Part shown: piece by piece, positions 8,691-22,550 of the stretch
Position numbering within the stretch: the first letter of the stretch is position 1
Layout of the letters: the number at the start of each line of letters is the position of its first letter
Translations under genes and position numbers: made by a program
Assembly: GCA_944474755.1 (NCBI GenBank)
Contig: OX104112.1
Coordinates: forward strand, 4,946,490 to 5,010,489
Reading direction: 5' to 3'
DNA length: 64,000 bases
Origin: Limnoperna fortunei
Lineage: Eukaryota; Mollusca; Bivalvia; Mytilida; Modiolidae
Notes under the pieces: model-generated
Database searches by the model: none
Told to the model about the DNA's origin: nothing
Seen by the model: the letters and a program-made list of their open reading frames with translations, nothing else

Positions 8691-9000
8691 TATTTAACTT
8701 ATTCTCGTCATGAATAAAGTTGAAATACTCTTGCTGTAAGAAAAGCAAACGTCAAATCAAATCAATCAATCAATCAATGAAATAAGTTATTGTTCAAATT
8801 GAATGACACTCTTTTAAAGGGCAAGTTGTGAAAAGGTTCTGTTTCATTAATATGACTATAATGACAATGTTAAACCGATCTTCATAGACCTAAAGAATAA
8901 ATGACGTTTTGTTAAACAAATTACTATTTCGTACTATAACACGTGTCTATGTGAAGCACATTTTTATCCTTAACGTTCGCAGACATTTCTCCCTCTTATT
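8691..9000. other. Intergenic DNA with an (AATC)n tract
   Basis: No gene seen. A short tetranucleotide repeat (AATC)n lies at about 8753-8778. It may be a leftover SINE-type tail. Confidence 0.5.
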
Positions 9001-9187
9001 GGGGCCTCGGTGGCTGATTGGTTAGTCATCTACTAGTTATGACTTGCCTGTCAACAGGTTGCGGATCTTCGAACAACTGCAGATAGGGTGTGCCCGACTC
9101 CAACTTAATTGATAAAGATTGTCCGTTTTAACCTGTACTTCGGCTTTCTCCCACCCCACCCCCAATAAAAAATGGGCGCATGAAATA
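9001..9187 (+). mobile_element. SINE copy with promoter head, 3' end lost
   Basis: Starts GGGGCCTCGGTGGCTGATTGG, with an A-box at 9011-9021 (TGGCTGATTGG). A degenerate B-box lies near 9067-9078 (CTTCGAACAAC). The body continues through ACTCCAACTTAATTGATAAAG and CCAATAAAAAATGGGCGCATGA, then family similarity ends at about 9187, before the conserved GCTGAAA block and the tail. The B-box is damaged, so transcription is doubtful. Small open frames across 9037-9373 are not genes. Confidence 0.8.
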
Positions 9188-9974
9188 AAAGAAACAATCC
9201 AGCCTAATTGTGAGTATACTTTTTTAACTTCTTTTATTGCCTGTCGAATAAAATTTGAGACCAGAATCGCTGTATATTTTACTAAACAATGTGTATTGAT
9301 TGACATTGCTTGTTCATCAGTTGAAAAAATGTTTAAACACAACAGTTTTATGATCGTATTAAAAATGTTTTAGATTAAATAAAATTATGCAGGCATACAT
9401 TCAAGTAACTAGTTATGATGTCAAAACGAGGCCAAGTCCTCCCTAAATGTGAAATAAATCAGTTACTGATTGGGGGAGTCGGGTCGGCTTAATATATGAC
9501 AAAATATATGCATGTAATAGGTTTCAGAAAATAAAATAAGCCGAAATAACGAGTCGCTGAAAAAAGACAATCAATAATGGATTACGAAAGGAAAACATTT
9601 ATCTCGTCGCTACTGATACGCCTTAAATCGCTTAAGTTTTTTAAGGATTACAGGGCTCGACCCGCAGATATGTCCTGCCTTAAAGAAATTTGCTTAATTA
9701 TATAATATAAAGCGAATTGTTTTTTCTTTAATTATTTTTATTCATTTTATTTTTTAGAACGAGACATTGTGTTAACTTTTCTTTTGAATACTTGCGTTTA
9801 TTTTATTATAAATGTTATTATAAATGCATATATAATATACAAATGATGACGAATTCGTTTTATCTTGAAATTATTAATTTATACGCATCCGTCAATAAAC
9901 TTACTGATTTATGCATATAATTAAATGACGTTCCAAAATCCGTCAGCAATCAGTTATCAATCAGTCAAAGTGTT
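9188..9974. other. A/T-rich left flank of the satellite
   Basis: No gene or clear repeat is visible. The passage into the satellite at 9975 is abrupt and lies within GTGTTGCGTTACAGTTC. The A-rich flank seen before the seed copies at 1831 and 2451 is not present here. Confidence 0.55.
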
Positions 9975-10877
9975 GCGTTACAGTTCACGTAACATTTCAT
10001 TCTACTGTATGTGTACGCTATGTTACAGTTCACGGTACATTTCATTCTACTGTATGCGTACGCTATGTTTCAGTTCACAGTACATTTCATTCTACTGTAT
10101 GTGAACGCTATGTTAAGTTCACGGTACATTTCGATCTACTGTATGTGTACGCTATGTTACAGTTCACGTAACATTTCATTCTACTGTATGTGCACGTTAT
10201 GTTACAGTTAACGTAACATTTCTTTCTATTGTATGTCTACGCTATGTTACAGTTCACGTAACATTTCATTCTACTGTATGTGTACGCTATGTTACAGTTC
10301 ACGTAACATTTCATTCTACTGTATGTGTACGCTATGTTACAGTTCACGTAACATTTCATTCTACTGTATGTGTACGCTATGTTACAGTTCACGTAACATT
10401 TCATTCTACTGTATGTGTACGCTATGTTACAGTTCACGTAACATTTCATTCTACTGTATGTGTACGCTATGTTACAGTTCACGGTACATTTCATTCTACT
10501 GCATGTGTACGCTATGTTACAGTTCACGTAACATTTCATGCTACTGTATGTGTACGCTATGTTACAGTTCACGTAACATTTCATTCTACTGTATGTGTAC
10601 GCTATGTTACAGTTCACGTAACATTTCATTCTACTATATGCGTACGCTGTGTTTCAGTATACGGAACATTTCATTCTACTGCATGTGTACGCTATGTTAC
10701 AGTTCACGGTACATTTCTTTCTACTGTATGTATACGCTATGTTACAGTTCACGTAACATTTCATTCTACTGTATGTGTACGCTATGTTACAGTTCACGTA
10801 ACATTTCATTCTACTGTATGTGTACGCTATATTACAGTTCACGTAACATTTCATCCTACTGTATGCGTACGCTGTGT
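9975..10877 (+). repeat. Diverged left edge of the satellite array
   Basis: The first 20 or so monomers contain more private changes than interior ones. Examples are CAGTTCACAGTAC (10071-10083), a 44-bp unit with GTTAAGTTC (10113), CAGTTAACG (10205) and TTCTATTGTATGTC (10222). Higher-order periodicity seen further right is not evident here. The edge is followed by the SINE insertion. Confidence 0.65.
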
Positions 10878-10888
10878 TTCAGTATACG
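10878..10888. repeat. Target-site duplication of SINE in satellite, left copy
   Basis: TTCAGTATACG at the end of a normal satellite stretch. The identical sequence occurs at 11076-11086, where the satellite resumes. Confidence 0.9.
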
Positions 10889-11075
10889 TTTGTGTGTTTG
10901 TTTGAATGGTGTTTAACGCCAATTTCAGCAATTTTTCAGCTATTTCATGGCGTCCAGTTTTTATTGGGGGAGGAAGCCGGAGTACCCGGACAGAACCCCC
11001 GACCTGTGGTAGGAAAACTGGCAATCCTTGTCAATTAAGATTGGAGTCGAGTACACCCTGCCTGCAGTGAGAATC
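10889..11075 (-). mobile_element. 5'-truncated SINE inserted into the satellite
   Basis: A 187-bp minus-strand insertion of the family seen at 8414. Its CAAA-type tail lies at the left end (complement of 10889-10904). The body includes the complements of GTGTTTAACGCCA, TTTCAGCAATTTTTCAGC, GGCGTCCAGTTTTTATTGG and GAGGAAGCCGGAGTACCCGG. It ends at GTGAGAATC, just before the B-box, so the tRNA promoter was lost. It is flanked by an 11-bp target-site duplication. Removing the insert and one repeat copy restores a monomer junction (TTCAGTATACGGAACATTT) identical to that at 10658-10676, which shows that the SINE landed in a pre-existing array. The open frame that starts at 11028 inside this SINE and runs into satellite is not a gene. 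Confidence 0.93.
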
Positions 11076-11086
11076 TTCAGTATACG
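11076..11086. repeat. Target-site duplication of SINE in satellite, right copy
   Basis: TTCAGTATACG, identical to 10878-10888. It leads into GAACATTTCATTC, regular satellite sequence. Confidence 0.9.
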
Positions 11087-14000
11087 GAACATTTCATTCT
11101 ACTGCATGTGTACGCTATGTTACAGTTCACGTAACATTTCATTCTACTGTATGTGTACGCTATGTTACAGTTCACGTAACATTTCATTCTACTGTATGCC
11201 TACGCTGTGTTTCAGTTCACGGAACATTTCATTCTACTGCATGTGTACGCTATGTTACAGTTCACGTAACATTTCATTCTACTGTATGTGTACGCTATGT
11301 TACAGTTCACGTAACATTTCATTCTACTGTATGTGTACGCTATGTTACAGTTCACGTAACATTTCATTCTACTGTATGTGTACGCTATGTTACAGTTCAC
11401 GTAACATTTCATTCTACTGTATGCCTACGCTGTGTTTCAGTTCACGGAACATTTCATTCTTCTGCATGTGTACGCTATGTTACAGTTCACGTAACATTTC
11501 ATTCTACTGTATGTGTACGCTATGTTACAGTTCACGTAACATTTCATTCTACTGTATGTGTACGCTATGTTACAGTTCACGAAACATTTCATTCTACTGT
11601 ATGCATACGCTGTGTTTCAGTTCACGGAACATTTCATTCTACTGTATGTGTACGCTATGTTACAGTTCATGGAACATTTCATTCTACTGTATGTGTACGC
11701 TATGTTACAGTTCACTGTACATTTCATTCTACTGTATGTGTACGCTATGTTACAGTTCACGTAACATTTCATTCTACTGTATGTGTACGCTATGTTACAG
11801 TTCACGTAACATTTCATTCTACTGTATGTGTACGCTATGTTACAGTTCATGTAACATTTCATTCTACTGTATGTGTACACTATGTTACAGTTCACGGTAC
11901 ATTTCATTCTACTGCATGTGTACGCTATGTTACAGTTCACGTAACATTTCATTCTACTGTATGTGTACGCTATTGTACAGTTCACAGTACATTTCATTCT
12001 ACTGTATGTGTACGCTATGTTACAGTTCATGTAACATTTCATTATACGGTAAGTGTACGCTATGTTACAGTTCACGTAACATTTCATTCTACTGCATGTG
12101 TACGCTATGTTACAGTTCACTGTACATTTCATTCTACTGTATGTGTACGCTTTGTTACAGTTCACGGTACATTTCATTCTACTGTATGTGTACGCTGTGT
12201 TTCAGTTCACGGAACATTTCATTCCACTGTATTTGTACGCTATGTTACAGTTCACGTAACATTTCATTCTACTGTATGTGTACGCAATGTTACAGTTCAC
12301 GGAACATTTCATTATACTGTATGTGTACGCTATGTTACAGTTCACGTAACATTTCATTCTACTGTATGTGTACGCTATGTTACAGTTCATGTAACATTTC
12401 ATTATACGGTAAGTGTACGCTATGTTACAGTTCACGTAACATTTCATTCTACTGCATGTGTACGCTATGTTACAGTTCACGGTACATTTCATTCTACTGT
12501 ATGTGTACGCTTTGTTACAGTTCACGGTACATTTCATTCTACTGTATTTGTACGCTTTGTTACAGTTCACGGTACATTTCATTCTACTGTATGTGTACGC
12601 TGTGTTTCAGTTTACGGAACATTTCATTCTACTGTATGTGTACGCTATGTTACAGTTCACGTAACATTTCATTCTACTGTATGTGTACGCAATGTTACAG
12701 TTCACGGAACATTTCATTATACTGTATGTGTACGCTATGTTACAGTTCACGTAACATTTCATTCTACTGTATGTGTACGCTATGTTACAGTTCACGTAAC
12801 ATTTCATTCTACTTATGTGTACGCTATGTTACAGTTCACGTAACATTTCATTCTACTGCATGTGTACGCTATGTTACAGTTCACGGTACATTTCATTCTA
12901 CTGTATGTGTACGCTTTGTTACAGTTCACGGTACATTTCATTCTACTGTATGTGTACGCTTTGTTACAGTTCACGGTACATTTCATTCTACTGTATGTGT
13001 ACGCTGTGTTTCAGTTTACGGAACATTTCATTCTACTGTATGTGTACGCTATGTTACAGTTCACGTAACATTTCATTCTACTGTATGTGTACGCAATGTT
13101 ACAGTTCACGGAACATTTCATTATACTGTATGTGTACGCTATGTTACAGTTCACGTAACATTTCATTCTACTGTATGCATACGCTGTGTTTCAGTTCACG
13201 GAACATTTCATTCTACTGTATGTGTACGCTTTGTTACAGTTCACGGAACATTTCATTCTACTGTATGTGTACGCTATGTTACAGTTCACGTAACATTTCA
13301 TTCTACTATATGTGTACGCTATGTTCAGTTCAGGTAACATTTCATTCTACTGTATGTGTACGCTATGTCTCAGTTCATGGTACAATTCATTCTACTGTAT
13401 GTGTACGCTTTGTTACAGTTCACGGTACATTTCATACTACTGTATGTGGACGCTTTGTTACAGTTCACGTAACATTTCATTCTACTGTATGTGTACGCTT
13501 TGTTACAGTTCACGGTACATTTCATTCTACTGTATGTGTACGCTGTGTTTCAGTTCACGGAACATTTCATTCTGCTGTATGTGTACGCTATGTTACAGTT
13601 CACGGTACATTTCATTCTACTGTATGTGTACGCTATGTTACAGTTCACGTAACATTTCATTCTACTGTATGTCTACGCTATGTTACAGTTCATGGAACAT
13701 TTCATTCTACTGTATGTGTACGCTATGTTACAGTTCACGTAACATTTCATTCTACTGTATGTGTACGCAATGTTACAGTTCACGGAATATTTCATTATAC
13801 TGTATGTGTACGCTATGTTACAGTTCACGTAACATTTCATTCTACTGTATGTGTACGCTATGTTACAGTTCACGTAACATTTCATTATACTGTATGTGTA
13901 CGCTATGTTACAGTTCACGTAACATTTCATTCTACTGTATGCATACGCTGTGTTTCAGTTCACGGAACATTTCATTCTACTGTATGTGTACGCTTTGTTA

Positions 14001-17000
14001 CAGTTCACGGAACATTTCATTCTACTGTATGTGTACGCTATGTTACAGTTCACGTAACATTTCATTCTGCTGTATGTGTACGCTATGTTACAGTTCACGT
14101 AACATTTCATTCTACTGTATGTGTAAGCTATGCTACAGTTCACGGTACATTTTCATTCTACTGGATGTGTACACTATGTTACAGTTCACGTAACATTTCA
14201 TTCTACTGTATGTGTACGCTATGTTACAGTTCACGGTACATTTTCATTCGACTGTATGTGTACGCTATGTTACAGTTCACGTAACATTTCATTCTACTGT
14301 ATGTGTACGCTATGTTACAGTTCACGTAACATTTCATTCTACTGTATGTGTACGCTATGTTACAGTTCACGTAACATTTCATTCTACTGTATGCATACGC
14401 TGTGTTTCAGTTCACGGAACATTTCATTCTACTGTATGTGTACGCTTTGTTACAGTTCACGGAACATTTCATTCTACTGTATGTGTACGCTATGTTACAG
14501 TTCACGTTACATTTCATTCTACTGTATGTGTACGCTATGTTACAGTTCACGTAACATTTCATTCTACTGTATGTGTACGCTTTGTTACAGTTCACGGAAC
14601 ATTTCATTCTACTGTATGTGTACGCTATGTTACAGTTCACGTAACATTTCATTCTACTGTATGTGTACGCTTTGTTACAGTTCACGGAACATTTCATTCT
14701 ACTGTATGTGTACGCTATGTTACAGTTCACGTAACATTTCATTCTACTATATGTGTACGCTATGTTCAGTTCAGGTAACATTTCATTCTACTGTATGTGT
14801 ACGATATGTTTCAGTTCATGGTACAATTCAATCTACTGTATGTGTACGCTTTGTTACAGTTCGCGGTACATTTCATTCTACTGTATGTGTACGCTTTGTT
14901 ACAGTTCACGGTACATTTCATTCTACTGTATGTCTACGCTATGTTACAGTTCACGGTACATTTCATTCTACTGTATGTGAACGCTATGTTACAGTTCACG
15001 TAACATTTCATTCTACTGTATGTGTACGTTATGTTACAGTTCACGGTACATTTCATTCTACCTTATGTGTACGCTATGTTACAGTTCACGTAACATTTCA
15101 TTCTACTGTATGTGTACGCTATGTTACAGTTCACGTAACATTTCATTCTACTGTATGCGTACACTATGTTACAGTTCACGGTACATTTCATTCTACTGTA
15201 TGTCTACGCTATGTTACAGTTCAAGGTACATTTCATTCTACTGTATGTGTACGCTTTTTACAGTTCACGTAACATTTCATTCTACTGTATGTGTACGCTA
15301 TGTTACAGTTCACGGTACATTTCATTCGACTGTATGTGTACTCTATGTTACAGTTCACGGTACATTTCATTCTACTGTATGTGTACGCTATGTTACAGTT
15401 CACGTAACATTTCATTCTGCTGTATGTGTACGCTATGTTACAGTTCACGTAACATTTCATTCTGCTGTATGTGTACGCTATGTTACAGTTCACGTAACAT
15501 TTCATTCTACTGTATGTGTACGCTTTGTTACAGTTCACGGAACATTTCATTCTACTGTATGTGTACGCTATGTTACAGTTCACGTAACATTTCATTCTAC
15601 TGTATGTGTACGCTATGTTACAGTTCACGTAACATTTCATTCTACTGTATGCCTACGCTGTGTTTCAGTTCACGGAACATTTCATTCTACTGCATGTGTA
15701 CGCTATGTTACAGTTCACGTAACATTTCATTCTACTGTATGTGTACGCTATGTTACAGTTCACGTAACATTTCATTCTACTGTATGTGTACGCTATGTTA
15801 CAGTTCACGTAACATTTCATTCTACTGTATGTGTACGCTATGTTACAGTTCACGTAACATTTCAGTCTACTGTATGCCTACGCTGTGTTTCAGTTCACGG
15901 AACATTTCATTCTACTGCATGTGTACGCTATGTTACAGTTCACGTAACATTTCATTCTACTGTATGTGTACGCTATGTTACAGTTCACGTAACATTTCAT
16001 TCTACTGTATGTGTACGCTATGTTACAGTTCACGAAACATTTCATTCTACTGTATGCATACGCTGTGTTTCAGTTCACGGAACATTTCATTCTACTGTAT
16101 GTGTACGCTATGTTACAGTTCACGGAACATTTCATTCTACTGTATGTGTACGCTATGTTACAGTTCACTGTACATTTCATTCTACTGTATGTGTACGCTA
16201 TGTTACAGTTCACGTAACATTTCATTCTACTGTATGTGTACGCTATGTTACAGTTCATGTAACATTGCATTCTACTGTATGTGTACGCTATGTTACAGTT
16301 CACGTAACATTTCATTCTACTGTATGTGTACGCTATGTTACAGTTCACGGTACATTTCATTCTACTGTATGTGTACGCTATGTTACAGTTCACGGTACAT
16401 TTGATTCTACTGCATGTGTACGCTATGTTACAGTTCACGTAACATTTCATTCTTCTCTATGTGTACGCTATGTTACAGTTCACGGTACATTTAATTCTAC
16501 TGTATGTGTACGCTATGTTACAGTTCACGTAGCATTTCATTCTACTGTATGTGTACGCTATGTTACAGTTCACGGTACATTTCATTCTACTGTATGTGTA
16601 CGCTATGTTACAGTTCACGTAACATTTCATTCTACTGTATGTGTACGCTATGTTACAGTTCATGTAACATTTCATTCTACTGTATGTGTACACTATGTTA
16701 CAGTTCACGGTACATTTCATTCTACTGCATGTGTACGCTATGTTACAGTTCACGTAACATTTCATTCTACTGTATGTGTACGCTATTGTACAGTTCACAG
16801 TACATTTCATTCTACTGTATGTGTACGCTATGTTACAGTTCATGTAACATTTCATTATACGGTAAGTGTACGCTATGTTACAGTTCACGTAACATTTCAT
16901 TCTACTGCATGTGTACGCTATGTTACAGTTCACGGTACATTTCATTCTACTGTATGTGTACGCTTTGTTACAGTTCACGGTACATTTCATTCTACTGTAT

Positions 17001-18454
17001 GTGTACGCTTTGTTACAGTTCACGGTACATTTCATTCTACTGTATGTGTACGCTGTGTTTCAGTTCACGGAACATTTCATTCCACTGTATTTGTACGCTA
17101 TGTTACAGTTCACGTAACATTTCATTCTACTGTATGTGTACGCAATGTTACAGTTCACGGAACATTTCATTATACTGTATGTGTACGCTATGTTACAGTT
17201 CACGTAACATTTCATTCTACTGTATGTGTACGCTATGTTACAGTTCATGTAACATTTCATTATACGGTAAGTGTACGCTATGTTACAGTTCACGTAACAT
17301 TTCATTCTACTGCATGTGTACGCTATGTTACAGTTCACGGTACATTTCATTCTACTGTATGTGTACGCTTTGTTACAGTTCACGGTACATTTCATTCTAC
17401 TGTATGTGTACGCTTTGTTACAGTTCACGGTACATTTCATTCTACTGTATGTGTACGCTGTGTTTCAGTTTACGGAACATTTCATTCTACTGTATGTGTA
17501 CGCTATGTTACAGTTCACGTAACATTTCATTCTACTGTATGTGTACGCAATGTTACAGTTCACGGAACATTTCATTATACTGTATGTGTACGCTATGTTA
17601 CAGTTCACGTAACATTTCATTCTACTGTATGTGTACGCTATGTTACAGTTCACGTAACATTTCATTCTACTGTATGTGTACGCTATGTTACAGTTCACGT
17701 AACATTTCATTCTACTGTATGCATACGCTGTGTTTCAGTTCACGGAACATTTCATTCTACTGTATGTGTACGCTTTGTTACAGTTCACGGAACATTTCAT
17801 TCTACTGTATGTGTACGCTATGTTACAGTTCACGTAACATTTCATTCTACTATATGTGTACGCTATGTTCAGTTCAGGTAACATTTCATTCTACTGTATG
17901 TGTACGCTATGTCTCAGTTCATGGTACAATTCATTCTACTGTATGTGTACGCTTTGTTACAGTTCACGGTACATTTCATACTACTGTATGTGGACGCTTT
18001 GTTACAGTTCACGTAACATTTCATTCTACTGTATGTGTACGCTTTGTTACAGTTCACGGTACATTTCATTCTACTGTATGTGTACGCTGTGTTTCAGTTC
18101 ACGGAACATTTCATTCTGCTTTATGTGTACGCTATGTTACAGTTCACGGTACATTTCATTCTACTGTATGTGTACGCTATGTTACAGTTCACGTAACATT
18201 TCATTCTACTGTATGTGTACGCTATGTTACAGTTCATGGAACATTTCATTCTACTGTATGTGTACGCTATGTTACAGTTCACGTAACATTTCATTCTACT
18301 GTATGTGTAAGCTATGCTACAGTTCACGGTACATTTTCATTCTACTGTATGTGTACGCTTTGTTACAGTTCACGTAACATTTCATTCTACTGTATGTGTA
18401 CTCTTTGTTACAGTTCACGGTACATTTCATTCTACTGTATGTGTACGCTGTGTT

Positions 18455-21400
18455 TCAGTTCACGGAACATTTCATTCTGCTGTATGTGTACGCTATGTTA
18501 CAGTTCACGGTACATTTCATTCTACTGTATGTGTACGCTATGTTACAGTTCACGTAACTTTTGATTCTACTGTATGTGTACGCTATGTTACAGTTCATGG
18601 AACATTTCATTCTACTGTATGTGTACGCTATGTTACAGTTCACGTAACATTTCATTCTACTGTATGTGTACGCAATGTTACAGTTCACGGAATATTTCAT
18701 TATACTGTATGTGTACGCTATGTTACAGTTCACGTAACATTTCATTCTACTGTATGTGAACGCTATGTTACAGTTCACGTAACATTTCATTCTACTGTAT
18801 GTGTACGTTATGTTACAGTTCACGGTACATTTCATTATACCTTATGTGTACGCTATGTTACAGTTCACGTAACATTTCATTCTACTGTATGTGTACGCTA
18901 TGTTACAGTTCACGTAACATTTCATTCTACTGTATGCGTACACTATGTTACAGTTCACGGTACATTTCATTCTACTGTAGGTCTACGCTATGTTACAGTT
19001 CAAGGTACATTTCATTCTACTGTATGTGTACGCTTTTTACAGTTCACGTAACATTTCATTCTACTGTATGTGTACGCTATGTTACAGTTCACGGTACATT
19101 TCATTCGACTGTATGTGTACGCTATGTTACAGTTCACGGTACATTTCATTCTACTGTATGTGTACGCTATGTTACAGTTCACGTAACATTTCATTCTGCT
19201 GTATGTGTACGCTATGTTACAGTTCACGTAACATTTCATTCTACTGTATGTGTAAGCTATGCTACAGTTCACGGTACATTTTCATTCTACTGGATGTGTA
19301 CACTATGTTACAGTTCACGTAACATTTCATTCTACTGTATGTGTACGCTATGTTACAGTTCACGGTACATTTTCATTCGACTGTATGTGTACGCTATGTT
19401 ACAGTTCACGTAACATTTCATTCTACTGTATGTGTACGCTATGTTACAGTTCACGTAACATTTCATTCTACTGTATGTGTACGCTATGTTACAGTTCACG
19501 TAACATTTCATTCTACTGTATGCATACGCTGTGTTTCAGTTCACGGAACATTTCATTCTACTGTATGTGTACGCTTTGTTACAGTTCACGGAACATTTCA
19601 TTCTACTGTATGTGTACGCTATGTTACAGTTCACGTTACATTTCATTCTACTGTATGTGTACGCTATGTTACAGTTCACGTAACATTTCATTCTACTGTA
19701 TGTGTACGCTTTGTTACAGTTCACGGAACATTTCATTCTACTGTATGTGTACGCTATGTTACAGTTCACGTAACATTTCATTCTACTGTATGTGTACGCT
19801 TTGTTACAGTTCACGGAACATTTCATTCTACTGTATGTGTACGCTATGTTACAGTTCACGTAACATTTCATTCTACTGTATGTGTACGCTTTGTTACAGT
19901 TCACTGAACATTTCATTCTACTGTATGTGTACGCTATGTTACAGTTCACGTAACATTTCATTCTACTGTATGTGTACGCTATGTTACAGTTCACGTAACA
20001 TTTCATTCTACTGTATGCCTACGCTGTGTTTCAGTTCACGGAACATTTCATTCTACTGCATGTGTACGCTATGTTACAGTTCACGTAACATTTCATTCTA
20101 CTGTATGTGTACGCTATGTTACAGTTCACGTAACATTTCATTCTACTGTATGTGTACGCTATGTTACAGTTCACGTAACATTTCATTCTACTGTATGTGT
20201 ACGCTATGTTACAGTTCACGTAACATTTCATTCTACTGTATGTGTACGCTATGTTACAGTTCACGAAACATTTCATTCTACTGTATGCATACGCTGTGTT
20301 TCAGTTCACGGAACATTTCATTCTACTGTATGTGTACGCTATGTTACAGTTCATGGAACATTTCATTCTACTGTATGTGTACGCTATGTTACAGTTCACT
20401 GTACATTTCATTCTACTGTATGTGTACGCTATGTTACAGTTCACGTAACATTTCATTCTACTGTATGTGTACGCTATGTTACAGTTCATGTAACATTGCA
20501 TTCTACTGTATGTGTACGCTATGTTACAGTTCACGTAACATTTCATTCTACTGTATGTGTACGCTATGTTACAGTTCACGGTACATTTCATTCTACTGTA
20601 TGTGTACGCTATGTTACAGTTCACGGTACATTTCATTCTACTGCATGTGTACGCTATGTTACAGTTCACGTAACATTTCATTCTTCTCTATGTGTACGCT
20701 ATGTTACAGTTCACGGTACATTTAATTCTACTGTATGTGTACGCTATGTTACAGTTCACGTAGCATTTCATTCTACTGTATGTGTACGCTATGTTACAGT
20801 TCACGGTACATTTCATTCTACTGTATGTGTACGCTATGTTACAGTTCACGTAACATTTCATTCTACTGTATGTGTACGCTATGTTACAGTTCATGTAACA
20901 TTTCATTCTACTGTATGTGTACACTATGTTACAGTTCACGGTACATTTCATTCTACTGCATGTGTACGCTATGTTACAGTTCACGTAACATTTCATTCTA
21001 CTGTATGTGTACGCTATTGTACAGTTCACAGTACATTTCATTCTACTGTATGTGTACGCTATGTTACAGTTCATGTAACATTTCATTATACGGTAAGTGT
21101 ACGCTATGTTACAGTTCACGTAACATTTCATTCTACTGCATGTGTACGCTATGTTACAGTTCACGGTACATTTCATTCTACTGTATGTGTACGCTTTGTT
21201 ACAGTTCACGGTACATTTCATTCTACTGTATGTGTACGCTTTGTTACAGTTCACGGTACATTTCATTCTACTGTATGTGTACGCTGTGTTTCAGTTTACG
21301 GAACATTTCATTCTACTGTATGTGTACGCTATGTTACAGTTCACGTAACATTTCATTCTACTGTATGTGTACGCAATGTTACAGTTCACGGAACATTTCA

Positions 21401-22550
21401 TTATACTGTATGTGTACGCTATGTTACAGTTCACGTAACATTTCATTCTACTGTATGTGTACGCTATGTTACAGTTCACGTAACATTTCATTCTACTGTA
21501 TGTGTACGCTATGTTACAGTTCACGTAACATTTCATTCTACTGTATGCATACGCTGTGTTTCAGTTCACGGAACATTTCATTCTACTGTATGTGTACGCT
21601 TTGTTACAGTTCACGGAACATTTCATTCTACTGTATGTGTACGCTATGTTACAGTTCACGTAACATTAAATTCTACTATATGTGTACGCTATGTTCAGTT
21701 CAGGTAACATTTCATTCTACTGTATGTGTACGCTATGTTACAGTTCACGTAACATTTCATTCTACTGTATGTGTACGCTATGTTACAGTTCACGTAACAT
21801 TTCATTCTACTGTATGCATACGCTGTGTTTCAGTTCACGGAACATTTCATTATACGGTAAGTGTACGCTATGTTACAGTTCACGTAACATTTCATTCTAC
21901 TGCATGTGTACGCTATGTTACAGTTCACGGTACATTTCATTCTACTGTATGTGTACGCTTTGTTACAGTTCACGGTACATTTCATTCTACTGTATGTGTA
22001 CGCTTTGTTACAGTTCACGGTACATTTCATTCTACTGTATGTGTACGCTTTGTTACAGTTCACGGTACATTTCATACTACTGTATGTGGACGCTTTGTTA
22101 CAGTTCACGTAACATTTCATTCTACTGTATGTGTACGCTTTGTTACAGTTCACGGTACATTTCATTCTACTGTATGTGTACGCTGTGTTTCAGTTCACGG
22201 AACATTTCATTCTGCTGTATGTGTACGCTATGTTACAGTTCACGGTACATTTCATTCTACTGTATGTGTACGCTATGTTACAGTTCACGTAACATTTCAT
22301 TCTACTGTATGTGTACGCTATGTTACAGTTCACGGAACATTTCATTCTACTGTATGTGTACGCTATGTTACAGTTCACGTAACATTTCATTCTACTGTAT
22401 GTGTAAGCTATGCTACAGTTCACGGTACATTTTCATTCTACTGTATGTGTACGCTTTGTTACAGTTCACGTAACATTTCATTCTACTGTATGTGTACTCT
22501 TTGTTACAGTTCACGGTACATTTCATTCTACTGTATGTGTACGCTGTGTT
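18455..22550 (+). repeat. Higher-order repeat block, 4,096 bp, copy 1
   Basis: This block of about 91 monomers (91 x 45 + 1 bp) is repeated almost without change at 22551-26646. Diagnostic monomers recur at exactly +4,096: the 44-bp CGCTTTTTACAG unit at 19031 and 23127, the GCTATTGTACAG unit at about 21013 and 25109, and the CGTAACTTTTGATTC unit at about 22648 and 26744. The phase chosen here is arbitrary, and the periodic match begins as early as about 17935. Confidence 0.9.

Noticed and set aside
11028..13337. 769-codon open frame starting in the SINE and running into satellite, and all other long open frames from 9975 to 64000
   Set aside because: They are translations of 45-bp monomers, present in several frames and on both strands over the same DNA. 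Starts and stops depend only on rare indel or substitution variants. There is no codon structure, signal of a real start, intron pattern or known domain.
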